Source: Megascapheus bottae (lineage: Eukaryota > Chordata > Mammalia > Rodentia > Geomyidae). Taken from it: a DNA stretch of 64,000 nt. The number at the start of each line of letters is the position of its first letter. Position 1 is the stretch's first letter. The stretch lies in assembly GCA_024803745.1 (NCBI GenBank), contig JANJXV010000016.1:44802763-44866762 (forward strand). The letters are read 5' to 3'. Of the stretch, positions 1-12,140 are shown one piece after another. The position numbers and the translations under genes were made by a program. Under the pieces are notes generated by a model. That model made no database searches. It had not been told where the DNA came from and saw only the letters and a program-made list of their open reading frames with translations.

Positions 1-39
1 CTGTGGAAGTGTGCTCCGTGTATTTGCCATTTTGTTGAG

Positions 40-420
40 ACTTTAGAGGGAATCGCATTCAATCAGTGGACAACTTTGGGGGTAACTGGCCTTTCTCTCA
101 ACCTTCCCTTCCCTTCGGCTTTTGATTGAGTCCATTAATGCCTACTAACCTTCAACATCCAATTCCTATGTTAGATATATCCAAACCTGTGTATTTAGTT
201 TTCTTTAGAACAACTATATGCATAATTGTTTTCCGTTTCAGCTCCAACAGCTCATTGATAATACATGAAACTACAATGCTCGTTGCATGCTGATGTTAAG
301 TTCTGCCACCATACTACAATACTGCTTTAATTCCAGGAGAATTCTGGAGATTCTTTGTGGCTATTCACGTGTTCAGTGGTTGAAGGGACCATTATGTTAG
401 CTAGAGGACTATAGTCTTAG
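40..420 (-). mobile_element. Old LINE-1 ORF2 remnant
   Basis: Read on the minus strand, this AT-rich stretch has the word order of mammalian L1 ORF2 (reverse transcriptase region). The plus strand shows the complementary pattern around 85-115 (a 'gggaatcgcattcaatc' block) and 265-370 (ending 'ggagaattctggagattc'), as L1 does in reverse orientation. Divergence is heavy and no frame stays open. The match is by eye, and the edges could be off by 100 bases or more. Confidence 0.4.
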
Positions 421-920
421 GTGATGCTTCTACTTTCTGCTCATTTCTGTTGGTTTTGAAACCAATGTTGCCTTGTTTAGTGTGCAGAGTGTGTGTGCTT
501 ACATTATGTATTTATTTCCTTTATTTTAGCTTTCACTCATCTTGTCATTTAATTTATGGTGAGTTTACTGTGAGCACATGATAGGGCTGTTTATTTGTAA
601 ACTTGGTTTTGAATGTATTGTTAGTTTTATGGCTTACACCCTATTTCAATCTATAATAGCAATTTCGTTCATGCTCAAATCTGCCACTTTTTGTTGCTGC
701 TGCTGTTGATTATTTGTGTGGCTGGTTCTAGTTCTTCTTCTCTGTCTGTTGTTCTTCCTCTTTGTTCCTTTACCTGCACTTGATGTTTCTCTGGCTGTGT
801 CTCTGCAGGTTTTCCTTGGGCGTGGTGTCCTGTGTCATTCCTTCTGCAAGCCACAGCCCCACACAGTGACGCCTCCCCTCTCACCCCTCTCATGCCCTCA
901 GGACGGGCTGGGAACTCTGG
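421..920. other. AT-rich to pyrimidine-rich DNA, no gene seen
   Basis: The AT-rich first half may be a continuation of the L1 remnant but is too diverged to assign. From about 690 it becomes pyrimidine-rich. No exon-like open frame, SINE or RNA gene was recognised. Confidence 0.4.
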
Positions 921-927
921 ACACACG

Positions 928-968
<41 letters not shown>
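921..968. repeat. (CG)n/(CA)n dinucleotide microsatellite
   Basis: A short GC-alternating run passes directly into about 16 CA dinucleotides. The sequence is alternating purine-pyrimidine throughout and so could adopt Z-DNA. Confidence 0.95.
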
Positions 969-970
<2 letters not shown>

Positions 971-1544
971 ATGCCTCCCTGGTGCTTCTCCTTCCGTCCC
1001 ACAGGCCCAGCTCCTCTGGAAAGGTGTTGTCTACTTTCCTCTTGAGCCATTCTTCCAGGTTATCTTCGTCAGCAACATTTCCTCTACCTCCCCACCCGCC
1101 CTCATTACCTTCCCTCATGGATTCTTTCAGCGCCTGGAACACATGCTACCTCCTCCCTGTTTGGGTCATTCTGGTGATTGTTCCATGGCTCACGCATCCT
1201 TTTCCTGGTGGTACGTAGGCCTCATCCAGGAGTTCAGGTACCAGGGGTCTCCGCTGGCTTGCCTCTGAGTCTACTTGGATTGTTGACTAGATTTTCATTG
1301 TTGGGGCCTGAGAAGTCTCTGTTTACTCTTTCTCTAAATTCCCCTCCACGTGGGCAGACATGCCTGGGCAGTGGGTACGGCCGCCGGGGTGTTTGACAGG
1401 GCTGAGTAGACACAAAGCAAGCACAGAGGGAAAGGATTCTGGACACAGACAGTGTCCCGGCTATGATCTCCAGAATTTGACACTCACACCTGACAATGCA
1501 TGTCACTAGACTAGCAACTACGGAACCTCTCTTTCAGGAGACTC

Positions 1545-1548
<4 letters not shown>
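969..1548. other. Unique sequence, no gene seen
   Basis: Mixed-composition sequence with only short open frames and no recognisable protein similarity, repeat or RNA gene. Confidence 0.4.

Positions 1549-1595
<47 letters not shown>
1549..1595. repeat. (TG)n microsatellite
   Basis: About 23 uninterrupted TG dinucleotides. Confidence 0.97.
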
Positions 1596-4500
1596 TCAGG
1601 TCTCCCCGCTGTACAATTAATAACCCATCAGCCACATGAGACGTGACAGGCAGAAAGTCTTCCCATAGTCCCCACCGGAGGCCAGTCAGAAGGCGTCTTT
1701 AGCAGGGGCGGGGGTATTAAGTTGTGCTCAGCTGCCTGGCAACCAGCCCCCCCACCCGGCTGACCCTCCTTTGAGCCTACAGGTCCCAGATGGTGTAAGC
1801 TCAGGGCAGTGAGGAGTGGGGCTCACAGCCCTGTTGGGAGGATAAAGAACAGCCCTGCCATGTACTGATGGTGCCAGAGTCCAGGAAGGAAGGGATCAGA
1901 GCTTGGAGGGTCTGAGATGTGACCTGGACTAGGTGGCTGTGGAGTGTGTATGCGGAAATCACAGTTGCGGTGGCCCACAGACAGCTGTGCTAAGGGTCTG
2001 GGGCTGAAGAGGAAGTTCTGGGCGACAGATAGAAGTTGGAGAGTCATCAGCATATAAATGATAATTGGAGCTTACCTAGGGATCAAGAAAGAAGGTGCTA
2101 ATAAAGAGATAAACCGCAATGTGGAAGAGGAACAGAAGGTAATGATGGAGGAACAGAAGGCAATAATAAGAGGAACAATAAGAGGAACCCCATAGGGGAA
2201 AGAAAGGAAACATAACAAAACACAAGACAACAAAGAGGGGAAGCAGGACGAGGAGGGGAAGTCGGGGTGTCACCCAGCCTGTTAATAGGATCACCCACCT
2301 TGCGGGGTGCTGCCCTGAGGACAGAGCTGGACTCTGTGTGGCACTGTAGCCCTCGCTGATGGAATCACGTGTCTCCTGCACCCGTGGAAGGGGAGACTGA
2401 GGGCCGTGGCCGTGAGCAGGCCGTGATGTGGACGTTAGCGTGAGCCCCGTTCTAAGTCCACAGTCCCCGGGCGTCGGGGCCTGCCGTCGGTGTGCCACTC
2501 CCTGCTTACAGCAGCCTGTCTTGTGGACAAGGCCAAAGGCCCTGACGGGACCATTTTGGAGGCTCCCAGGCCCGACCTGAGCCCCACAGTGGCTCCCTCC
2601 CGACTCTTCCCGCTCACAGCTGCTTGGAGCCACACTTGCATGGTTCTGACATGCTCATTGATGTCACTTCTCTCAATGGCGTGGCACTGCTGCAGGTCCC
2701 CAGACAAAGGAGAGAAGCAGCAGGAGGCCCGGCCTGCTCCTGTCTCAGGCGATGGGCTGACCTGCTCCTCCACCACTGGACTGGCTGCCCGGTACGTATT
2801 CTCCCTGTCCTCTACCCACTGCCAGGCATCCATGCAAGCAGGAGAGCTAGCTGCAGCACTGCAGGAAGTGAATTCCCCACACATGCCCTTCCAGTGGGGA
2901 ATGCATTAAACACAGGAAGAAGGAAATGAAAAGGCTCCAAAGAACGCTGGCCGCACAGGCCCTGGGACACCCCAAATCCCAGAAGCACCTCCTAGCTCTG
3001 ACGTGTGCCTACGGATGCTCTCATAGATAGACAAAGCTTTGCCACGTGCATGTGGGTCTCCTTCGGGAGACTCGGAGCCTGGCTTCAGACTCCTGTGCAC
3101 CCTGCTGTTTCCCACAGGCTGTGAACTAAGCAGCACCAACACAGAGAAGAGGAGAGGAGCCCTGCTGGAACCGCTGACCTGACAGCCAGGGATGGCACTG
3201 GGGACTTGTCAGAAGAGAATGCGCCTGTGCTGAGCTGCCAGCAGCCACGAGGCAGGGGACAGGTTGAAACCATGTGTGCCTTCAGGAAGTGGATGGAGCC
3301 CTCTTCTGTGAGTTGAACCTGGCTCTGTGTTTGTGGAAGCTCAGATGCCCAGCTCCAAGGCTCAGGGGATGGAAGAGGGGTGCTGAGAGGTCTGGTTCCC
3401 TTCCGTCTACCAGCTGGGAGGGCCTGACACTCACTGGAAGTCCAAATTGCTGGCCTGGCCCATCCCTTCTGACGGTGATTCTCGATGGACCTGTACAAGA
3501 GCCACAGGTAGCTGCTGGCGGCCTCCTCCCTTGGGACGTGCCAGGCTGGGTTCTGCAGAAAGTACTGGAGCTGGAGAGCACCCAGATACAGGGGGCAGAG
3601 AGGTGTCACCGGTCCCACCACAACCCACTGACCGGGAAAGAGAAACAAATTATTTCATTGTACTCAATTGGTGAGGATATATTATTCTAAAATTCATTAA
3701 AATTATTTCTAATTATCTCTACTTACCCACATTCAAATAGGCTTAGCACCTTATAAAACCTGGAATCCCTAATGCTCATTCTCCAGAAAACCAGCAGCTC
3801 TGCTCCACTCGATTCTGTCTCTTGCTGCATTGAGTTACTCGGGTGAACCGGGAAGCTACCCTGCCCCACAAAACCAGGAATCCAGGCTTAGAGTGGCTTC
3901 AGCTGGCAGCTGAGGGTGAGAGCTGGGTAAGCGGTTGTCTTGTTCCTTGCCAGGGTTATCTGAACTTTTTATGATGCTGGGCTGGGATGAGCAGGCAATG
4001 TAAAATTGTGAGTGAATGTGAAAGAGTTTGTTCTCTGCTGGAAATGAACATGAAGAACTGCAAAGTCGGACATGCTGTTTGTCCTCACAGGCCTGAGACT
4101 GGGAATGACTTTTGTGACATCGCATGGTCACCCGGAGGGCATTGTCCAAACAACCCCCGCCTCCGACACAAACACAGCAAACCAGCCCGGGAGAAACGTT
4201 TCTGGGAGACGGCGGGGGTCACCATGGGAGGGTCAGACGCTGGTGAGCACACACTCGGGGTCGCTGCGTGTGCACAGAGTTCAGGTCTCCAGAAACTTAG
4301 GAGGAGAGCTTTAAATCCTTTGTCGGACTTATAAAATTGATCTCTTCCTCAGAAGTGATTTTGAGAATAAAAGCAGACCTCGGTTCTTCTCCTGTTTTAA
4401 GAAAAGGACCCATTAAACAATATTCTTTTCTCATACACGATTTGATTTCTTTTTACCGTGATAAAAGCTAGCAAATCCCCTCCCTTCCCAGGATGATAAG

Positions 4501-4749
4501 AACTTAAAATTATGGTCAAGTGCCAGGAACCTGGGTCAGAGGACATGCGGAGCTGACAGAACCATGGTTCCCCCCAAAGAACCAGACCTGGACTCCTCAT
4601 CCGACAAAGTCCAACTGAGGCCACGCAATGAGGGGGAGGGTTAAAAAGCAGCGCCAGCCATGGTCAGTTAATCTGGGGGTTGGTGCAAAGGCAGTGGTGA
4701 GACCGGCGGCCAACAGAGGCCGGACCACAGAGTAGAGCTCTGACCACCT
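1596..4749. other. Unique intergenic-type DNA, no gene seen
   Basis: Three kilobases with open frames up to about 190 codons (for example 3085-3648 on the minus strand) in GC-rich sequence. None shows a recognisable domain, and overlapping frames on both strands are equally long, as expected by chance. Around 2090-2230 there is a short purine-rich patch with repeated 'gaggaacagaaggcaa' words. Confidence 0.45.
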
Positions 4750-5085
4750 GAGCAATGCTCCACCCTCGGTCCCTTCCCCACTCACACCCACCATCCGTCC
4801 ATCCCAACCCACCCATCCGCCCTCCCCACCCAGCCACCCTCCACCATCCGCCCCCCTGAGTACACATCCACCATTACAGCGCCACTGTCCACCCACCCAT
4901 CACCCTCACTGGGCCAGGCTTCCTCACCACCCCTCATCTCCACGTGCCATCGTTGTCAGCGTTCATATCCTCTCCTCACCCTCCTCACTCATCTCCCTTC
5001 CACTCAAGGCCACCCCTGAACTTCCCTGCTTTTCACTACTGCACCCTCCCCGCCCTCCCCCAGCTCCCCTTCCCCTCTGCAGGGC
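4750..5085. repeat. C-rich CCAYCC low-complexity tract
   Basis: Strongly strand-asymmetric sequence dominated by CCACC, CATCC and CCTCC words, with very few G residues except in short interruptions. It has no fixed period, so it is low complexity and not a true tandem array. Confidence 0.7.
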
Positions 5086-5637
5086 TTCTGTGGATGGCTG
5101 GCTTTAGGCGGTGAGAGTGCAGGTGTGAGCAAACACACCCTACCCCGAGCTTACGGTTCTGGGATAGAAACTCCAAGTATATGCAAAGTACAAACACACA
5201 GTGCCTGGTTTGATCACGACAGTCTTTCCCCAGTCAGAACGAGAGGTGAGGGTGGAGGTGGCGCCTCAGGAAGGCAAAAGGGAGAAGAAAGAGAATACGA
5301 TAGGAGATGCCGAGGACTTCGGAGTGGGTTAAAATGCTGGGTCCGCACGAGAGGCCAAGGACTGAGTCGAGATGCCAAACAACCGCCATCCAACACGCCT
5401 GACGTACCTCACACCTGGACCTCTTTCGTGGAAATGGCTCTCGTGAAAGCCAGAAGCAGGAAAAGAAAAATACTAGGATCTGGTTTCTCGAGGCTCGGGG
5501 GTGAAGGGTGCTTTCGATCCGTGGATGCATCAGGTTCATTGTGGACCGGCCACAGCTCACACCGAGGGGATTCACGGCTGACGAGTGACACCCACCTTCC
5601 TGACACCAGAGCGACCAGGGCCTCCGGCCCCACGCGC
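5086..5637. other. Unique sequence, no gene seen
   Basis: Contains a 208-codon plus-strand open frame (5125-5751) that runs into the adjacent minisatellite. It has no domain that I recognise, and comparable minus-strand frames overlap it. Confidence 0.4.
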
Positions 5638-5745
5638 ACAGCCCGGGTGGGTGGGGGAAATCTCACTGAGCACAGCCCGGGTGGGGGAGTCTCACGAGCA
5701 CAGGCTGGGGTGGGGGAGTCTCACGAGCACAGCTGGGGTGAGGGG
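5638..5745. repeat. Small minisatellite, 28-34 bp unit, about 3.5 copies
   Basis: Imperfect tandem copies built on a 'gggtgggggagtctcacga' core followed by 'gcacag'. The first copy carries an extra few bases (gtggg) and an 'aaatctcactga' variant. Copy 3 has 'ggctgg' in place of 'gcccgg', and the fourth is partial. Confidence 0.8.
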
Positions 5746-8160
5746 AACTGATTCTCAGTCTGGATTGCTCCCCTTTTGCTTACTTTGTTTAGGAGCCAGA
5801 CCTTGACTTGAACTGGGGCAAAGTCACAGAAGGTCGGGGTCTGTGATTTAGGCAAGCTGGGTACCACTCCGGGAAGGTTCCTGGCCCACTTGTTAAAAAC
5901 ATTTTAGGAGACAATCACCTCCTCCTCTCCTTCCCCTGCCCCACTCCTTTTCTTCCTCTTGAGCACCAGGCACACTGAACAATTTGTTTTCCGACAAAAC
6001 CTGTTACTAATTGAACATTTTGAACTCTGGCCTGGGGCGAGTCTAGCTGTCCCACCTTCAGAGCAGCTGTCCAGCTCGTTGGAGGAACTCCCCTGAGCAC
6101 ACATCGGGGGACAGCCGCCGGTCTAGTGGCACTGCCCAGCTGGCACTAGCTCTGTGGACCTCCTCGTGCCCCTTGAGCTGCGCACACAGACTTGCGTTGG
6201 TTCTGTCAGAGAACGTGGGCAATGCCAACACTAGAAATCCAGGCTGGGTGCAGTGTGGTGGGCACTGTCCATTCTCACCCCGAGGGCCTCTCCTGGGCAC
6301 CGCCTCCCCAGGCTGAGCCACCCTCCAGCCCCTCTGCACCCTCCACTGAGGCGTAAGCCAGTTTCCTCTTTCCTGTCCTCAGCAAGTGGAGGTGGCAGCT
6401 GGTCCCCTCCACACGATGGCCCTTCAGGTTCTCAAGATGCTCCGAGGTCAGCGCCCGTCCAGCCCGCGCCAGCACAAATCCTTTAATCTTCCTTCCTAGG
6501 TCCTATTTTCCGAGTCTTTAATCGTTTCTGCCACTCTCTACTGAATCTCTTTCAGCTTCTTAAGTCCTGGTGTGTCCCTCTTGAGGGCGCGGGGTGGGGC
6601 GGGACTCCATGTGCTCCTCCAGGTGGGTGTCAGCCTTCAAAACGCCGGCCCCTCACGAGAGGGGACAAAGCGGTGGCAGGGGCTGTGGCTGGAGCAGGAG
6701 CAGAGGAGGGGAAGCGGTGGAGGCACTGGATAGAGCAAGCATGGCTCCAGAGGAGTGCCGGCGCTGCACCCCTGGGCTATGCCAGGGATAACACATCCCA
6801 CCTCATTTTTTTTTAATTACCAGATTTCTACTTTTCAAATTGCCCAATGATTGTGTTGCATTGCTTTCAGCCTATGGATTTGGTGCTTTTGCATCCACTT
6901 CTAAATGCATTGTTTCCAGAGCCTGTGTGTCATGGTCCTGGACAGAACAGCATGAAGGAGTCACACAGCTGGCCACGCTCCTGAGCATGGCCTGTCATGG
7001 TGACCCTTCCCCTCCCCTAGGGAGGCAGCGTGGCGGGCCCTTCTGTGCCTCAAGGGTCACTCTCCCGCCTGGAGAGAAGCTGGAGCTGGATTTCTCAGTG
7101 GTGATCAGAGCTGGCTGTGTTTTCTGGGTCTACGAATCCCAGCCTGGCTGCACCAGGCCCTTACTGAACACGTTTTCCTTCCTATCATCCAGAAAGTTGA
7201 CGAAGGGGTTAAACAGCGTTGAACCCGAGATGCTCCACCGGGAGGCCCCACTGGCTACAGCCTCTCATGTCAGTATTGAACCATTTCTAGGCATGCTTTG
7301 GGGACAGCGCCGAGAATTATCTTGCTTCTGATTTAGGAGATCTTTTCCCTCTGTATTTCAAGTAGAATGCCTGACACTGAACACAAATGCCAGAGACAAC
7401 AGTGGCTTTATCTTACTGTAGCTTACCTGGGGCGTTTATTCTTCCCTACTCGGTTAAAGATAGCCTGTTGGGTTTGTTTATTAAAAGCTGCTCCCAAAGC
7501 TCTAGCATTCTTTCTGAAGATGAACTAAGATTCTTCAAGTAGCAGATATCTCACTGGTGTGGAGTGCTTTCTTTGTCCTCCAGTGCTCCACTGCTAATCA
7601 CACCTCCAGTCCTTTTTGTGCTCATTATTTCTGAGATAGTGTCTGGCTTGAGAGAGGGTTCTTCCTGCACAGGCCTGGACTGCAGATGCCTCCTTAGGCT
7701 TTGGACTGCTCGTGGGATGATAAGTCTTCACCACCAGGCCAAACTTTTCCTGTGGAGTCTTTCAAACTTTTCTGCGTGGGCTGGCCTCAAGCCACAGTCC
7801 CGTTGATCTCAAGAGTAGCCAAGAGCGCAGGCTCCAGCCACGGACACGCTCCCTAGTCACAAATATTGAAACCAGATTTATGTCTGAATTGTAGCCCAAA
7901 ACACGACAGCTTCAGGTACATTTCCAGGTGTGTCCACACCCCACTATTTTAATGCGCAAAGCTTCGGTGCTGTTCATTGCGCTGGCCCCGACAGCTGCTC
8001 CCCTCTCTCTGAGTCAGTGGCGGAGGTGGGGTGTGGGGGTGTCCCTTCCTGGAGTGGGACGGAGCCAAGTGGACTGCGTCCTGACCTGCTGCATGGCAAG
8101 GACCAGCCTTCCCTGCTTCCTTGTTTAGAAATGAAATAATATTGTCTTAAATGTGGCAAT
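5746..8160. other. Unique intergenic-type DNA, no gene seen
   Basis: No recognisable exon. A possible, very decayed B1-type SINE on the minus strand lies near 7640-7845 ('gctggcctcaagccac', then 'gatctcaagagtagcc'), but I cannot define its ends. Open frames such as 6840-7331 have no recognisable domain. Confidence 0.4.
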
Positions 8161-8320
8161 TTCCCTTTATTCTTGAAACAAGGAAAATGTAAATTGTGAG
8201 CCAGAACGGGATGAAAGCATAATTACCGCTTTTATTTATTCATACCATATTAATGTAATATAATTATCCAGTAAGCAGATAGAATCTCGTGAATATTCAT
8301 CAAGGCAGCCGTGTCGTTAC
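8161..8320. promoter_or_regulatory. AT-rich island, candidate conserved non-coding element
   Basis: A sharp drop in GC within GC-rich DNA, with clustered TTAAT, TAATTA-like and ATTATCC words and no repeat signature. This composition is typical of vertebrate developmental enhancers with homeodomain sites, but conservation cannot be seen from one sequence. Confidence 0.25.
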
Positions 8321-8329
8321 CCTAATGAA

Positions 8330-9789
8330 CACAAGGAGACGGGAACGCCAAGGCACGGAGTAACATTTCCGTGTCCGAAGGGACACGCGGAGGAGGCGTG
8401 ACACTCCCGGGGGCTCCAGGGCAGCCCAGCCTGGGCCAGCGAGGACTTGTAGCTCAGGCCTGGGACGGGGCAGGAGCAGCGGGCCCAGCCAGGAGGCCGG
8501 GAGCCCGGCCTGGGACAGAACTCAGGGATGGAGCACAGGAGTCCGGGCTGCTTTGCACAGGCGTGAGCAGGTCGTGTCTGGAGCTCATAGACACCCCATG
8601 GCCTGCCGGGACGCTCTGCCTCCTGCTGCCCGCTGGGTGGGTCTGTCCGCAGGGACCAGGTCGTGAGCGCCATGGTGCTCTTACTCCAGTGCAGGGTGGT
8701 CAGGACTGTGCCCTGAGGAGCCGGGATCCGGCCTGAGCGGGGCAGGGCAGTCCCTGGCGGCAGGCGCTGGCCGCCGAGCCCCTGCTGGGCAGTCTGGGCT
8801 GTGCTCTGCATAATCCTGAAGTCACTTTGGGGTAGTCACCTCCTTCGGGTCCAGTCACCCCTGGGGACACAGCCGCAGACACCGCCCATCCCGACAGGCC
8901 CCGGCAGCTGCCCTCAGGCCAGAGCTCCATTCTTCCTGCAGTGACGGAGCTCAGGTGAGATGCTGAGGGCCGCGCCTGTGCCTCTCAGAGCTCCACGTCT
9001 TCCCTGTGCACATTCTGGGGGTAAACGCACAGGAGTGACGCCGCGACTGTAAGTGAGCACAGGACCTGGCCGCACTGCCCACGGCCACCTGGACCTGACA
9101 GGACGGCAGCATCACGGGCGGCGTCCATTCATGGCAACAGTCTACTGAGATCACCAACATTTCCGTGGAACTTTTGTGCTAGTGACCATGAGGTGCCATG
9201 AGATGATGGTATTTCAATGATCATCTTCCCTTTTCCTTAACTTCCCCTTGGAAAGCCTTCTGCAGTTCTGCAGAGGGGACAGTGATGAAAACTTGAGAGC
9301 TACACATCGGTCAGAAATCAGTCTCCGGAGGACGCGGGGGTGTGCAGAATAACGGGGATTGCTCTTCTGCCCTGCGGAGAAGCTACACACACCAGAGTCA
9401 TAAGCAGTGGTTCTGCTCGCTCACTAAGAGATATCAGAGGACAGGAAAACCCTGAGAGTCCTTAAAAGCCAATATTGTAAGTGAAGTTAGAATGCAAGGT
9501 GGCATGAAAAGTGCTCCAAAATCATCTCCACGGATAGAAAAACCAATACTCAATTTCAGCTAGAGAAAAGATCCCAGCATTTTTGTGGAGACATTGTCCC
9601 AAATGTCCTAACAACACCTGAATTCTACAGTGCAGAAACAAGTTCACTGGGTGAGTATGGAGAAGATCTTCACAGATGCTTTACCAAAATGTGTAGTAAC
9701 GCCATCCTCACCTTATTTAAAAGCACACTACCTAAATCTAAGAGGATTCATCGGGGGATGGAGTGGACTTGGCAGGCGGAAATCTTTTG
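8330..9789. other. Unique DNA, GC-rich then AT-richer, no gene seen
   Basis: 8340-8800 is moderately CpG-rich (about 22 CpG in 360 bases by hand count), borderline for a CpG island. The rest shows no feature. Open frames here (such as 8317-8811 minus) have no recognisable domain. Confidence 0.4.
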
Positions 9790-10510
9790 ACATATCACCT
9801 TGTTAACGGAGCGAAGGGGAAAGACCCGCCCCTTTCGGGCACGGACATGCTTTTATCAAAATTTAACACCTCCGCTTGATTGAGAGGTGAAAACACTCAA
9901 AGAAATGCAAACGGATGACCCCTCCTGCCACACTTCTTGACACCTTGCTGAGTAGAGATAGACTATAGACATAATGGTAGAACATGGGACGCATATTCAT
10001 AGCACTACTCTATGAAATTGCCCAGGGAAAGGAAGGCATTACTGGAAGTGTGATAATTTAATGAGAGAAATGAAGTAGATATGCAGCAATAAAGAAAAGT
10101 TGAAGTAAATGCGGTGAGTACATCTGAGAAACACTAGAGAAGCAAGTTCAGTACAGCATCGGGAAAATACAAGAAGCCCAGTAAATGACAAATCAGAGGA
10201 GTGAGGAGAGGCTCTGCCTTTATAAAGCACCAGAGGATATAATAATAATTAGCAGTAAACTCTAGAAATACAAGTGTAAAATCTATGTCAGAAAAACTTC
10301 AACATTTCTCAAAGGTCACACATGTGGTCAAGTAAAGAACAGTATCATTTGATGTTGTGTATAACCCAGGGCATATTATGAGTGTATAGAACATTCACTA
10401 ATAAAGTTTAATGTCAATAAAGATACAGGGGTGTTTTCTTCTGGAACTATTATACAACAGATGCAAACATTTATATGGAACTGGAAGGGGGCATAAGGGA
10501 AGGAGAGATT
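9790..10510 (+). mobile_element. Degraded LINE-1 ORF2 fragment (reverse transcriptase region)
   Basis: The order of recognisable words follows mammalian L1 ORF2. First comes a block near 9845-9870 corresponding to the conserved stretch before the RT catalytic core ('gcttttatcaaaatttaaca'). Then come A-rich purine blocks near 10060-10190, and finally 'catttatatggaactgg' near 10469, which matches the usual ORF2 phrase encoding Phe-Ile-Trp-Asn-like residues. Many indels and stops show it is an old, dead copy. Ends are approximate. Confidence 0.55.
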
Positions 10511-10555
10511 CTGCCATGAAATAGCAGCAGCAAAAAGAAGAGTGATGAAGGAAAA

Positions 10556-10680
10556 GGAAGAAAAATAGGAATGAGGGAAGGAGGGGGAGGGGGAGTGGGG
10601 GGGAAGGGAGAAAGAAACCAGGAAGGGGAAGGAAGGGGGAAGGGGAGGAAAAGGAGAAAGAAGGAAGGCAGGCAGATACA
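10556..10680 (+). repeat. G-rich polypurine tract with G-quadruplex potential
   Basis: About 120 bases almost entirely A and G, with runs of four to seven G separated by one to five bases (for example 10580-10608). Four or more closely spaced G runs meet the usual pattern for an intramolecular G-quadruplex on the plus strand. It follows the L1 remnant, so it may have grown from an A-rich retroelement end. Confidence 0.75.
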
Positions 10681-11306
10681 AAAGATACGTCTGTTCATCT
10701 GTGCAGCTCAGCTCTCTCCCAGGAGAAAGGCTAACTTGCAGCCTTGGTCTTCTTAGACATGCGCAGGCCCTCTGGCCCTGCCCACTACCTCACCCACAGG
10801 CAGTGGAGAGGGGAAGGGAGGGGTGAGGACGCCCGGGCTCTGAGAGGGGACCCACACCTCGGGGCATCTGTGCAGCAGCGTGTGCCCGGCTTCCCGAGAT
10901 TGCTCTCCTGCAGAGGGGAAGCATGATCACCCACATTCCCTGCAGGGCCAGCTCTGCGGATGCAGAAGGTCTGTAGTGAAAATGGAGGTGGACTATTTAA
11001 CCCAAATCCAGTTTTTGTCATTGAAATTGGTCAGAAGTCTGTAAAGCTTGGCTCTCAGGGCTATGCTGCACGAGATGCCTTTACAGCAGAGGCGGCTTGC
11101 AGCATGTGCCTATGGTGGGTTCTGCTGTGGTTATCACTGTTGGTGTCATCCCAGCCACGGAGGAGCCTGGAACCTGAGGATCGAGGCTCAACGCCAGCCA
11201 AGACAGACCAATCCGTGAACATCTTACCTTCGATTAACCAGGCAAAAGTTGGAACTGGGGGCATGAACGGTGATAAAGCTTAACCCTGAGTGCAAGACTG
11301 GAGAAT

Positions 11307-11307
<1 letters not shown>
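10681..11307. other. Unique sequence, no gene seen
   Basis: An open frame at 10960-11283 (107 codons) has no recognisable domain and overlaps comparable frames on the other strand. Nothing else was recognised. Confidence 0.4.

Positions 11308-11340
<33 letters not shown>
11308..11340. repeat. (CA)n microsatellite
   Basis: About 16 uninterrupted CA dinucleotides. Confidence 0.97.
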
Positions 11341-11345
<5 letters not shown>

Positions 11346-12106
11346 TACAAACACATTCAAGCATCGTATGTTGGCTGTACAATATGGAAGAAATGTATTC
11401 AGAATATAATTTTATTCTAATGGACACAGTTATGGTACATATGCTTTTTACTTAAGCATTTGCCCTGTCCCTGACCTCCCCACACAGCCTCTGTCACAGC
11501 AGAACCCATGGGAATAAAAGTACATCCCAGCCAGCCACTGTCACAGAGCTCTGGGGTCTGTTCCAGGGCGCAGGCTCAGGGAGCTGGGCCCAGGCACCAG
11601 CCGTGCAATGAGGCTGCAGCGTGGAGGCTACCTGAGGACGTTTCAGAGGGTCTGAGGCCTGGGGGCGCTCAGCTCTTTTGGGGTCTTTTCTACCATCCCT
11701 AACTCTGCTCAAGTCCATGCCGCCTGGAGGACTTGCTCTGTCTGCTGTGTGGTTGTTCTGCTTCCTGAGCAGCCTCGTTGGAATGGCCCATCAAGATTCT
11801 GGGGAGAAGCCTTGATGCCCAGAGCCATGGCATCTCTCCTCCTAGAGCATGCCGCAGGCTTTCCCCAGGCCAGGCAGCCAGCCAGGGCTGCTGGGCCTCA
11901 ACCTGCCCTGGGGAGAAACGCCCTATGACGCTGTGTCTCAACCCAGAGACTGAGGAAAACTCCAAACATAAGGGTGGGCACAGGGCTCCGCCATGAGGTA
12001 TAACCACCTCCTCGGGGGGAGGGCGGTCACTCGTTTTCTGCAAGTGTGATTTTACAAAATTCCGATTCACATGACGCCGCAGTGCATTTCCTGAAGTGTC
12101 GGTGGG
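11341..12106. other. Unique sequence, no gene seen
   Basis: No repeat, RNA gene or exon-like feature recognised. A 230-codon minus-strand frame (11699-12391) is GC-driven and has no domain signature. Confidence 0.4.
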
Positions 12107-12140
12107 CCCTCCCCTCCCCTCCCCTCCCCTCCCCTCCCTT
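12107..12140. repeat. (CCCCT)n repeat, i-motif/G4 candidate
   Basis: About six copies of CCCCT. The minus strand carries four or more GGGG runs separated by a single A, a strong G-quadruplex pattern, and the plus strand could form an i-motif. Confidence 0.9.

Noticed and set aside
7640..7845. Minus-strand B1-type SINE
   Set aside because: Only two short words fit. Ends and second monomer could not be defined, so it is mentioned only in the interval note.
10960..11283. Possible coding exon
   Set aside because: The 107-codon frame lacks a recognisable domain and matching frames exist on the opposite strand.
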